The notes under the pieces are model-generated. The model saw only the letters and a program-made list of their open reading frames with translations, did no database searches and was not told the origin of the DNA. Made by a program: the position numbers and the translations under genes. From Multifurca ochricompacta (Eukaryota; Basidiomycota; Agaricomycetes; Russulales; Russulaceae), in assembly GCA_022496185.1 (NCBI GenBank), contig WTXG01000140.1:1-64000 (forward strand): DNA of 64,000 nucleotides, read 5' to 3'. Shown here one piece after another: positions 20,639 to 30,746 of the stretch (positions are counted from its first letter, which is position 1; the number at the start of each line of letters is the position of its first letter).

Positions 20639-20649
20639 AAGTCAAGTCT
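20639..20649 (+). other. Ty3-C self-priming primer-binding site
   Basis: AAGTCAAGTCT, two bases after the LTR, is the perfect reverse complement of AGACTTGACTT at the predicted start of R (20403-20413). No match to a tRNA 3' end is evident. In Tf1/sushi elements the first 11 nt of the mRNA fold back to prime on such a site. The mechanism is inferred from the pairing, the length and the position. Confidence 0.75.
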
Positions 20650-20655
20650 CTCATT

Positions 20656-22173
20656 GTGGCTTCCAGCTGCAGTCAGACCTTGTTCAAAGAAGAGCTCATC
20701 AAATGAAGAGACGAGAATAACCTTTCACAGCAGACACTTGGTTCTGCTGCCTGGAAAGACTTTGAGTCCGAGTTTGGATACTACGTCTATCACAACGGAA
20801 GATACCAACCAGTAGAATACGATGACGAAAAGAGGGTTTGGTATCGTATCCGATATTCAGACAGCTGACACTCTTGGGTCACTACAGGACCCGCCCCACC
20901 AGAATTTGGATTAGGACCGTGGAGAGAAAATCCCCCAGCTATTGTCACGGACTCTGAACCAGAAGAGTACGTAGAAGAACAAAGTGAAGAAGCACTGGTA
21001 TTAGCGTCGACTACAACCCCAGTTGCACCAGCAGTTGTCACGTTCAGAGCCCCTGCTTTGACAACTCCTCAGATATCTATACAGTCCACCAACACCATCA
21101 CCCCACCGAAACAAAAGATGTCCACTATCGCCGCCCAACTCCCAGACCCAGCCCCTCCACCTCCGCCGCCTCCACCAGCCGTGATGCCGCCAAACATACC
21201 CCCACCCTCCGGACAGCTATCAGGAGTACTACCCCAGACGTTCACAGGGGACCGCTCCCCAAGCAAGAAGTTTATGTTGGAATTTACAACATTCAAAAAC
21301 TTCAACCATGATGTTCCCCAGATCATTAACCCCTTCCAATGCACCAACCTTTTCCTATCTCTGATACAAGGAGACACAGTAGATGATTGGACAATGGAAC
21401 AGCTGGAGTGGCTGAACGAACAAGTTGAAAGTGGTCATCGCACCACTAGTGAAGTTCTTTGGGAAAATATTGCCCAAAGATTCAAGGATGCATTTATGGA
21501 CGGACAGGCCAAACAGAAGGCCGCCCGAGAATTGAAGTCCCTTAAAATGGAAAAGGGGGAATTGGATGCCTATGTGGCTAAATTCCGAAGCCTGGCCAAC
21601 AGAGCTGGGTACAACACGGATGAAGAGGCAACGCTGGACCTCTTCTCACAAGGACTGCCTAACCCACTGGTCAAAAATATTATCCAGTTCCACCACCCCC
21701 AGGACTGGGATGGATGGGTTGATGCTGCTCGACAACAGCAGCAAGATTACCTCGACTTCCAGACATGCTTCGGAGTCGACACCAAGAAAGGAAAAACCCG
21801 AGACCAGTGGAAGGCTGCCTTTGGGGTCAAGCCCACCCATGCTTCCCAGAGGGATCCAAATGCGATGGATACCTCAGCTGACAGAACCAGAGCATGGGTG
21901 GCACTTACAGAGGATGAAAGGCAGACATTGATGAAGGAGGGAAGATGCTTTCGCTGTAAAGCATTGGGCCACATGTCAAGGGAATGCCCAAAGAAAGGGG
22001 TACGAGTGGCGGAAGCAACGGTCGCGCCTGTCCATAACAATCCACCTACCATTGAAAAGAAGATGCCGATGAAAGAAGAAAAGGCGCAGGAAATATGGGT
22101 GAATATGATGAAGGAGAGTGAGGAAGTACGAGCCATCCTGGTAGAAAAGGCTTTCGCCAAGAAGGATTTTTGA
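20656..22173 (+). pseudogene. Ty3-C gag
   Basis: Structural protein frame of about 505 codons. The expected start (in Ty3-F an ATG before ASSCSQTLFKEEL) is GTG here, and two TGA codons interrupt the first 75 codons (20704 and about 20867), so the copy lacks a normal N-terminus. The rest is open from 21058: an acidic/proline segment with a run of Pro (about 21152-21180), the retrotransposon gag core (FTGDRSPSKKFMLEFTTFKN, DWTMEQLEWLNEQVES, LDAYVAKFRSLANRAGYNTD, GLPNPLVKNIIQF) and a zinc knuckle CFRCKALGHMSREC near 21950. The N-terminal domain (FESEFGYYVYHNGRYQPVEY) recurs in Ty3-F and, more weakly, in Ty3-I. Gag ends at a TGA (22171-22173), and pol begins in the -1 frame over that stop. Confidence 0.92.
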
Positions 22174-25100
22174 TTGGCTCTACCCTGTCGGCCTGGGCAC
22201 GAGCATTACATGTAACCTCTGTGTATACTAGTCGCTTCAAGTCACTGAAAATACCAGTACATTTCGAGACTACACAGAGGACGGCCGACCGTGACATCCT
22301 GATAGACTCAGGGGCCACTGATAACTTCATCAGCCCACGAATGGCAAGAACCATGGGCTTGGGGATGCTGGAACTCCCCCAGGAAAAGAACATCTGGAAT
22401 ATAGACGGAATGGCCAATAGAGCTGGAAGGATTACCCACTACACCGACCTTAATGTCCAAGTAGGGGAAAGGACAAAAGCAATTGATTCCTCATCACCAA
22501 TCTAGGAATGAAGACCTAATCCTAGGGTACCCATGGTTGGCTGCATTCGAGCCGAAGATCAATTGGAGTGACACAACCATGGATAAGGACTTTTACCCGG
22601 TCCTCATTACATCATTGGGGTACGATTATGCCATCCGACATGTGAAGGTATCGAAAACAGAGGAAGAGGATGCAGGTCACTGCTATGCTACAAAAGCATC
22701 AGAACTTGCCCAAAAGGCAGTGGAAGGGCAGACAGAGAAGACCTTTGAGGAGGTAGTACCGGAGGTCTATCACCGACACTGGAAGGTGTTCTCGGAAGAG
22801 GAGTCGCAATGTTCCCACCCGCACGACCTTGGGATCACGCTATCGAATTCACTCCTGATACCCCATCTGCCATTGACTGTAAAATTTACCCATTATCCCA
22901 GAAGGAGCAAGCAGCACTCACAATGTTCCTTGAAGAGCACCTTGCGAAAGGATACATTCGCCCGTCGAAATCGCCATATGCATTGCCTTTCTTCTTCATT
23001 AAAAAGAAAGACAGAAAACTCCGACCTGTTCAAGATTACCGACAAATAAATGCCCACACCATAAAGAATGCTTATCCACTTCCCCTCATCTCCGAACTTA
23101 TTGATACCATGAGGGACAAGTCCCTGTTCTCCAAAATGGATGTCTGGTGGGGATACAATAACATCAGGATAAAGGAGGGAGATCAATGCAAAGCGGCATT
23201 TAAAACCAACCAGGGACTCTTCGAGCCAAATGTCATGTTCTTCAGCCTTACCAACTTGCCTGCCACCTTTCAATCCATGATGAACCACATCTTCCGTGAC
23301 CTTATCCTCACAGGCAAAGTAGTGGTGTACATGGATGATATCCTTGTGGCTACAACAGACAATCTGGTCCATCACCGAGAGCGAGTTCACCAGGTGTTAG
23401 AAATTCTGCACGAACACGATCTGTACCTCAAACCAGCCAAATGCTCATTCGAACAACGGAGCATAGAGTACCTGGGGGTTATCTGGAAGGAGGGCGGGTT
23501 CGAATGGACCCAGTAAAAGTGCAAGGGATTGGGAATGGCCCATACCCACATGTACAAGGACGTGCGATCCTTCATCAGATTCTGCAACTTCTACCGACGA
23601 TTCGTATGAGGGTTCTCGGGTATTGCCCAACCGTTGAATGGGCTGTTAAAGAAGGATACACCCTGGCACTGGGGAGACAAACAGCAACGAGCCTTGAACA
23701 GATCCGAGACATTGTGGGCTCAGAGCCAGTTCTCCTACAACCAGACCTCGAAAGACCCTTCGAACTCGAAGTAGATGCATCGCACTTTGCAAATGGAGCT
23801 GTACTAAATCAATGGGATGTGACTGGATTGCTTCATCCAGTTGCCTTCTACTCAGAGACATTCTCACCAGCAGAATGGAATTACGATATTTGGGACAGAG
23901 AATTGCTCGCCATTGTGAAAGCACTACAACACTGGTGACCATACCTAGCAGGAACTCCCCATAAAACCATTATTCACACTGACCACTCCAACCTATTATA
24001 TTGGAAGGAACCCCATAAAATTAGTCGACAGGTTGCTCGCGAAGTCCTAGAACTGGAGGAATATAACTTCACATTGAAACATATTGCAGGAAGTCGCAAT
24101 GCACGTGCAGACGCCTTGTCATGACACCTGACTTGAACAGTGGAGAAGAAGACAATAATGATGTCACGGTCCTGCCTGAAGAGGTCTTCGCGAAAGCCGC
24201 CGTCATGAGCCTCCATGACATGGACTTATGGGCTCAAGTGTCACAAAACATGAACCAACAATTATGCGAGTCATGGGCAGACACACATAATCTGAAGAAA
24301 ATCGATGGCCTTTGGTGGAAGGATGGGGACCGACTCGTTGTCACCGGTGGCGACAACATTAAGAGGGGGGTGATCCATTTTCACCACAACCTTCCCTCCG
24401 CGGGCCACCCTGGTATTACTAACACGTACGCCTTGGCCAGACGAGATTACTGGTGGCCAAATATGAAGAAGGATGTAGAGGATTATGTGAGAGGATGCGC
24501 AGAGTGCCAAGCCAATAAAGTAAACACGCACCCGCACCCACCAGCACCATTCCCATCACACCCACCGCCTCACAACCATTCCAAACCATTGCGATGGACT
24601 TCATAGTCAAACTCCCCATCTCCAGAGGATTCGACTCTATCTTGACCATCACCGACCATGATTGCTCTAAAGCGGCATTGTTCATACCCTGTAATGAGTC
24701 CATTACAGCAGAAGGTGTAGCCAAACTCTACCTGGATCATGTCTACAGACACTATGGCCTCCCAGAAAAGATCATCTCTGACCACGACCCACGTTTCACC
24801 TCTGCCTTTGCTAGGGCGCTCTGTAAGACTTTAGACATCACCCAGAATATTTCAACCGCCTACCATCCACAGACTGATGGACAATCGGAAAGAACGAACC
24901 AATGGCTAGAGCAGTATCTTTGGTTCTGGTGCAACGGACACAGGACAATTGGGCTGACTGGTTGGCAATGGCAGATTTGCACACAACTCATGGCCCAACG
25001 GACCACGAAGACCCCTCCATTCTCACTTATCATGGGATGGACGCCACGGACCAACTGGACCAAAAACCCACAAACGTCCCGTCAGCTGCGCAGCGTATCA

Positions 25101-25633
25101 GCCAATGGGAGGAAGTCAGGAAATCGGCCAATGAGAATCTGCTCAAGGCACAAAGGACCCTATCTGAAAAACCGTCAAAGTTCACGCCTTATTGGACCAA
25201 TGACTTCGTCTGGCTGGAGGGAAAGAACATTCACACGTCACACCCCACTGCTAAATTAGCTCCCCGACGTCACAGGCCTTTCATGATAACGAGGAAGCTG
25301 TCAGATGTGTCATATGAACTCAGACTTCCACCCACATGGAGAATTCACCCAGTCTTCCATGCCTGACTTCTGACACCTTACAAAGAGACAGCCCTTCATG
25401 GGGAAAACTTCCCGAGACCCCCCCCTGAATTAATTGATGGAGAAGCAGAATGGGAAGTGGAGCGAATTCTAGATTCCTCACAAAAAGGCCAAGGGTGCAA
25501 GCTACATTACCTAGTCAGGTGGAAAGGATTCCCAGACTCTGACAACTCGTGGGAGCCCACCAGGAATATCTTTGCCCCGGCCCCTATCTCAGAGTTCCAT
25601 GACCGACACCCAGAAGCGCCCAAGAACAGTTAA
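22170..25633 (+). pseudogene. Ty3-C pol: protease, RT, RNase H, integrase, chromodomain
   Basis: Pol opens in the -1 frame relative to gag, overlapping its stop. Protease: DILIDSGATDNFIS, near 22297-22335. [67 protein letters not shown] with YMDD at 23328-23339, and [20 protein letters not shown]. RNase H: LEVDASHFANGAVLNQ, IWDRELLAIVKALQHW and TIIHTDHSNLLYW. Integrase: H2C2 finger HFHHNLPSAGHPGITN ... CAECQANK, core MDFIVKLPISRGFDSIL, KIISDHDPRFTSAFAR, AYHPQTDGQSERTNQWL. Chromodomain at about 25440-25590: [31 protein letters not shown]. Frame jumps near 22484, 22808, 23495, about 23620-23700, 24590 and 24940 are single-base indels. A TAA (25633 region) ends pol. Confidence 0.94.
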
Positions 25634-25669
25634 AAGGATGACCCAGACCCTAAGCAAATTCCCCAGTAC

Positions 25670-26898
25670 ATGCTCCCACAGCAACGTCCTACAACCACAG
25701 AATCTATCATGTCCTTCATTGCTGCCAACGCTGCCATTGACGCCTTCGCCGCTACCACAGTAGTTGCTGAGAACTTCCCTTCCGCTCACCCTCCACACGT
25801 CCTTCCTCACCCATTGACTATGAGGCCACTGAAGCTCGGGTCAAGAATCAGTCCCCCAACCCTAACAATGACTTTGAACACCACAAAGAACCACACCCAA
25901 ATGACCTGATAGGTATGGAGTTGGACGACGAGGTCCCTGAGTTTCCCTTCTTCATTAACAACCTGAACTCCTCCACGTACTACCCGTTGGAGATCACCTT
26001 GGGCGATGGGACAGTCGCGATCGCCAAATACATTTTCTACACCAATGGAGGGATGGATGTGGCTGGATGCATGAAAAAGGACGGTCCGTTTATGGAGCTT
26101 CAGTCTATCTGGAAGAAAGGTATACCAGTCGGCTGCATCACACCATGACCGACGAACAGCTGGGGCATCTGGCTGCCGAAGATTCACGGGCCTTTGCCAT
26201 CGACGAAGTACTGAGTGACATGTGACTTCCGCGTCTCAAAGCTGAGGTAATGAGACTGCGGAAGACTCTAACCTGCGCAACACACTCAACAAGCAGTACA
26301 AAGAGCACGCAAAGATGATGGCCTGGTTGACCAACAGGATGTTCCAATTGAGCAGGAGTTGGTGGAGATTCGAAAGAGGCTGGAGAAAGGGGATGCTTAC
26401 CAAACAATTGCCGAGAGGTACGCCGACACGTATGCCCACCCCTACCCCCACGATCCTTGGGGGCTGCTCCTGTGCTGCTGCCGAACTGATTCAGATGCGC
26501 ATATGCACGAGAACCCTTGTGGAGAGACGTGCTGGCGCTGTGATAGTAAGTACCACATCAGCTGGAACTGTCCCTCAATCGCAAGTGGTGCCGGCACTGT
26601 CGTAGCAACCTGCATTGGAGCAGGTTCTGTATCTTCCGCCACGTAGGAGTCGCCCCGACGATCAACAACCCGTCCGGATGGTGTGGCAAGTGCTTGCGTC
26701 ACAATGCAGGACACCGAGAGTTGGACTGCCCATCTACGATCTGTGCGCTTGTGCGGTTGACCCGGTCCCTACAGGTTCCTCCATACTCACCAATGCCCCC
26801 AGGATGAGGACAAGGAGAACTATACAATGGATGATCGTAATGTAGCTGACAACTACTTGGAGCTGGTACAGGATGATGATGGTATGAGTCGTTTCTAG
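25670..26898 (+). pseudogene. Ty3-C ORF3: zinc-knuckle array protein downstream of pol
   Basis: An additional gene of about 410 codons between the chromodomain and the polypurine tract. It lies in the same frame as the end of pol, one TAA and about 35 nt downstream (ATG at 25670-25672). Order of parts: a Ser/Ala-rich N-terminus (MSFIAANAAIDAF); a conserved core, DDEVPEFPFFINN ... LEITLGDGTVAIAKYIFYTN, GGMDVAGCMKKDG; a charged, probably coiled-coil stretch (QVEQELVEIRKRLEKGDAYQ in consensus); then zinc knuckles CWRCDSKYHISWNC and CRHCRSNLHWSRFC (both CX2CX4HX4C), CGKCLRHNAGHRELDC (CX2CX6HX4C) and a fourth Cys cluster; a conserved acidic C-terminus (NYLELVQDDDG). This copy is broken by a few single-base indels. 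I do not recognise the family. There is no signal peptide or membrane segment, so it is not env-like. Nucleic-acid binding is inferred from the knuckles. Confidence 0.8.
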
Positions 26899-26917
26899 CC
26901 GGGTCTGCTAGAACCAG

Positions 26918-26929
26918 AAGAGGGGGTGA
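26918..26929 (+). other. Ty3-C polypurine tract
   Basis: AGAAGAGGGGGTGA immediately before the 3' LTR, the RNase H-resistant primer for plus-strand DNA. The same tract precedes the 3' LTRs of Ty3-F, -G and -H. Confidence 0.85.
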
Positions 26930-27505
26930 TGTTATGAACCCCGTCTCTTCCTGTGTTCTTTTTCTTACCCAGTAACAACCCCTCCCTACCGCCCACACTT
27001 CATTATCAGATCACGTCTCCATCGTGGGATCCGTCACATGCTCTTCGTCCATCCCCGTGACCATCTTGTTTATCCATGTTTACTTGCGACTGTCTCTGTT
27101 TATCTCTTATCTTCTTATCATATGACCAGACACTTACTTAATACCCTATCAGAAGCTAGACTTTATGCCGTCCACTTCCATATATTTGGGCCCACTTGAC
27201 TCCGTGTCCTTATCTTGTAGACGCCCATCGAGTTACGTATATAAGTCCACTGTAGCTACACTGTAGACCTCAGACTTGACTTATTGAATACATCAGTGCC
27301 TGTCTTCTGGACATTCCCCTTTGATCTCTGACTCAGTTGTCTCAAGTACTTCGGGTACTTTTCCGTTCAACATTGTCTTAGGGAGCGCCCCTTTGACTTT
27401 GACTCATCCCACTCAATCTCCAAGAAGCCTTATTGGTTTCTTATCTGAACCTACGAATCGCGCTGTCACACAAGTCATGTGGAACATCCCGCACTGGGCG
27501 TAACA
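26930..27505 (+). repeat. Ty3-C 3' LTR
   Basis: 576-bp mate of 20061-20636, no indels. Hand alignment gives 19 differences, all transitions; in 18 the two copies can be derived from a CG in the ancestor. Confidence 0.95.
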
Positions 27506-27510
27506 ACAGG

Positions 27511-29067
27511 AGTCTCTTATAGAGACCCCCTGACTTTTCAGGAGGCAATGCAGTCTGACAATGCCAATGAATGGCTTGAGGCATGTAAATATGAGATTGA
27601 TGCCTTAGATAAACTTAATGTGTGGCACCTTGAGGATCTTCCAAAGGGAAGAAAGGCAGTCAAGTCAAATGGGTTTTTAAGCTGAAACCAGATGGATGGT
27701 TTTGTGCTAGGCTCATGGCAAAAGGTTTTACCCAAATAGAAGGGGTAGACTTTGATGAAACATTCTCTCCAGTCGCCAGATTTGAATCACTTTGATTATT
27801 ACTAGCACTAGCTATGCTAGAGGATTGGGAAATCCACCAGATGGATGTCAAATCGGCATTCCTTCATGGTGAACTGGATGAAGAAATTTATATGGAGCAA
27901 CCAGCTGGTTTTGTTGTTGCTGGTCAAGAGTCCAAAGTTTGTAGGCTACAAAAAGCATTATATGGCCTCAAACAAGCCTCCTGAGCATGGAATCTTCAAT
28001 TCCATGCAGTTCTCAGTGAACTGGGCTTTACTCAGACATACTCTGATGCAGGAGTATATGTGTTTCATCATAAGGAGGAGGATGATCCACTCTACATCAT
28101 TCTCTATGTAGATGACATTACTATACTTGGATCTTCCAATGATAAGATAACATGGCTGAAGTCATCTCTATCTAATCAATATGAGATGACTGACTTGGGA
28201 GAAATCCAGTCATACCTTGGAGTTAATATCACCAGGGATTGTTATAATAAGATGCTGGAGATTGACCAAGCAGCCTATGTTTTTTCTATCATTGAGAAGT
28301 TTGGGATGAGGGATTCCAACTGAGTATATACTCCTCTTCCCTCTGGTGCTGATGTACATCTGGTCAAGTTTGATGGCCAGGCATCTACTTCTGAGATAAA
28401 GAAGTATCAACAGTTGATGGGGTCTCTGCTTTGGGTGCAGATTGGAAGTAGACCTGACATCAGTTTTGCTGTGGCATGCCTTAGCCAATATGCTTCCAAC
28501 CCCTCACAAGATCATATGCGACTTGCAAAATATGTCTTAAAATATTTAAATAGTACAAAAGACTGCAAGTTGTGGTATTCTGGAGGGAATGGGGAGAGTG
28601 GCCTTCATGGCTTTGCAGATTCCTCATGGGGAGATCAAGAGGACTGCCACTCCACCTCAGGCTATGTGTTCTTCTTAGCAAATGGTGCCATATCCTGGTG
28701 TTCCAGAAAGCAGAAAACAGTAGCACAGTCCACCACTGAAGCTGAATACATGAGTCTCTCTGAGGCTGCAAATCAGGCAGCATGGTATAGGACTTTTATG
28801 GAGGAATTAGGGTTTGAGGTAACCTCCCCTATACTACTCCACTGTGACAATAAGGGTGCTGTAGATTTGACATTAAACCCTGTCACAGGAAGGTGGTCAA
28901 AGCACATACCTATCAAGTACCATGCCATTAGAGAGTACATAGAATTGCACATAATTGACTTAGTGCGAACTCCCACTGGTGAGATGCTGGCAGATGGCTT
29001 TACGAAGTCTCTACCAAGAGCATCCTTTGAAATCATGGTCAATGAACTAGGATTAGTGCTGGAATGA
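27511..29067 (+). pseudogene. Copia-B reverse transcriptase-RNase H
   Basis: Last coding part of Copia-B. RT: SYRDPLTFQEAMQSDNANEW, FTQIEGVDFDETFSPVARFE, HQMDVKSAFLHGELDEEIYM, LQKALYGLKQAS, intact YVDD near 28107-28118, and MTDLGEIQSYLGVNITRD. Stops at about 27795, 27982 and 28321 are TGA; at the second, Copia-A reads CGA (Arg), showing a C-to-T change at CpG directly. The RNase H end is an open frame of 217 codons (28414-29067): DSSWGDQEDCHSTSGYVF, QSTTEAEYMSLSEAANQAAW, LHCDNKGAVDLTLN, MLADGFTKSLPRASFEIM. One missing base near 27667 (KSN versus KSKW) adds a frameshift. Confidence 0.93.
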
Positions 29068-29366
29068 GAGAGCTGGAATTTGGAGACTTTGTATACCAGT
29101 CTCACTTTCCCACCATGCAACATGAGCACATTCTCGACCTCAAGAGTGATGCAAGAGGTGTGTATACCAGAAGTAGGCATTCAAATATGTCAAGCATTCA
29201 GCTTGCATAAGTGAATCTACAACTTGTATGCAAAACTCACAAACCGTGCTCCTTGTCAACTCATTCTCAACCTTGTTGGCTGGCGATATGCTCATTTAAT
29301 TGTAATGACAGTGTGCTCATTCAACTCATTTCCCATCCATGACCAGATGCCTTCAGCATGGAGGGA
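29068..29366 (+). other. Copia-B 3' untranslated region and polypurine tract
   Basis: About 300 bp without a frame, parallel to 18551-18802 of Copia-A (shared CTTTCCCACCATGC and GAGCA(C/T)(A/G)TTCTCGACCTC). It ends in the purine tract GGAGGGA before the 3' LTR. Confidence 0.75.
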
Positions 29367-29882
29367 TGTTGAACACAGGATGTGTTTGGTGATGCTTCAG
29401 GCATCAGGAGATTAGATTAGCTACTTTGTGGATTAGATTAGATATCGGAGTTTTGGACTATTTACAATATCATTATTACCTTCTTTCTCACATTCTGCAG
29501 TAGCTGACTGATGTACCTTTATAATGATGTACAAGCATGTGATTCCTTACTGGCCAATGGCCTTATTCCCTCTTGTTTATTGTTTGGACTTTGTCTGGCA
29601 CTTGTGGCTTATTCCCAGTGCGCACAGACCATCCCTTGGGATATATAAGGGTGTCTGTTTTGTCCTCTACACTTCAGAGTTTTCTTTGTCTCTGAAGTGT
29701 AAGTCCCCTTTACTCTACTTACTACTTTACCTTTGACTAACTATCTCTTGTAGATAACTTGTCCTTCTAGGTGTGTAGTATAGTAATACAGAGTTTTCTT
29801 CATCTCTGAAGTATAACTTGTCCTTCTAGCCTAAACCGCTAACACCTACAGTCAGTATGCTGCACCTCATGCCTGTTCGACA
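29367..29882 (+). repeat. Copia-B 3' LTR
   Basis: 516-bp mate of 8361-8876, about ten differences, most explained by CpG transitions. Followed by the GGTGG duplication. Confidence 0.95.
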
Positions 29883-29887
29883 GGTGG

Positions 29888-30137
29888 ACCCCTCCATACT
29901 TTCAAAACAGGAGAGCTGGTTTGGTTGGAAGGGACAAATATATGCACCACTCACCCCAAAGCCAAACTCAGCCCCTGACACCATGGTCCTTTTAAAGTCA
30001 TACACTCTGGCCCTGTCAACTGCAAACTTGAACTCCCTAAGTCATGGCACATCCACCCAGTCTTTCACAACTCTCTCCTGTCCCATTACAAAGAAACCCC
30101 AGTCCATGGACCCAACTTCACTCGACCACCACCAGAA
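29888..30137 (+). pseudogene. Ty3-D pol fragment: integrase C-terminal domain
   Basis: Final visible part of Ty3-D, resuming after Copia-B: LVWLEGTNICTTHPKAKLSP, HHGPFKVIHSGPVNCKLELP and SWHIHPVFHNSLLSHYKETP, the SH3-like C-terminal integrase fold. It stops at 30137, where Ty3-F is inserted. The remainder of Ty3-D (chromodomain, 3' LTR) is not found in the window. Confidence 0.85.
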
Positions 30138-30715
30138 TGTTACATCTGGTGTGGGACATTCCACATGATTGTGTGACAGCGCATTTATTTGTAGTCAGGT
30201 AAGAAACCAATAAGGTCTCTTGGAGTCAAGGGAATGAGTCAGAGTCAAAGGGGGCTGCTCCCTAAGACAATGTTGAGTGGAAGAGTGCCAAAAGCACTGA
30301 GACAAACGAGTCAAGGTTTCAAAGGGAATGTCTGGAAGACAAGCACCAATGTATTCAATAAGTCGAGTCTGAGGTCTACAGTGTAGCTACAGCAGACTTA
30401 TATACATAATCAAATGGGTGTCTATGAGATAAGGATTGCAGAGTCAAGTGGGCCCAAATATACAAAAGCAGAGGGCATAAAGCCTGGCTTCTGATAGGGA
30501 ATTAAGTAAGTGTCTGGTCATAAAGATAAGGAGATAAGGGAGCAATCATAGGTAAAGACAAGTCAACAAAGATAACTACAGTCATGGGGATGGAAGCAGA
30601 GCATGTGATGGATCCCAGGAAGGGGATGTAATCAGGAAGTGCATCATAGGTGGAAGTGTAGGGTTCGCATTGGAGAGGATAAAGAAAATGGGAGCACTTG
30701 GCAGGAGTTGTAACA
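30138..30715 (-). repeat. Ty3-F 3' LTR
   Basis: 578 bp on the minus strand, ending in the complement of TGTTACATCTGG. It aligns along its length with the Ty3-C LTR. The purine tract on its inner side reads (minus strand) AGAAGGGGGGGTGATG. Confidence 0.92.
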
Positions 30716-30746
30716 TCACCCCCCCTTCTGGTTCTAGCAGACCTGG

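Larger units (their letters stand above)
20061..27505 (+). mobile_element. Ty3-C, full-length chromodomain Ty3/gypsy element nested in Copia-B
   Basis: A 7445-bp element with two 576-bp LTRs and exact duplication ACAGG (20056-20060 and 27506-27510). Order: gag, protease, RT, RNase H, integrase, chromodomain, extra ORF, polypurine tract. By eye the LTRs differ at 19 sites, all transitions, 18 at CpG, with no indel. Coding frames are broken by single-base indels and a few stops. The chromodomain places it among chromoviruses, which target histone-marked heterochromatin. Relatives in the window: Ty3-F, -G, -H, -J, -L and several LTR fragments. Confidence 0.95.
8361..29882 (+). mobile_element. 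Copia-B, full-length copia element split by three later insertions
   Basis: Both LTRs (516 bp) and the exact target duplication GGTGG (8356-8360 and 29883-29887) are present, so the whole 21.5-kb span is one insertion into Ty3-D. Removing the solo LTR at 11445-12352, Copia-A at 12790-19314 and Ty3-C at 20061-27505 leaves an element of about 6.6 kb, close to the 6.5 kb of Copia-A. Its two LTRs differ at about ten positions, mostly CpG-type transitions. The coding region has several TGA stops and frameshifts. Copia-A and Copia-B are sister families: their gag and pol align throughout. Confidence 0.93.

Noticed and set aside
21069..21377. Minus-strand Gly-rich frame opposite Ty3-C gag
   Set aside because: Antisense of the gag Pro run.
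25670..26898. ORF3 of the Ty3-C family as an envelope gene
   Set aside because: Position fits env, but there is no signal peptide, no hydrophobic membrane segment and no furin-like site; the protein is hydrophilic with zinc knuckles.
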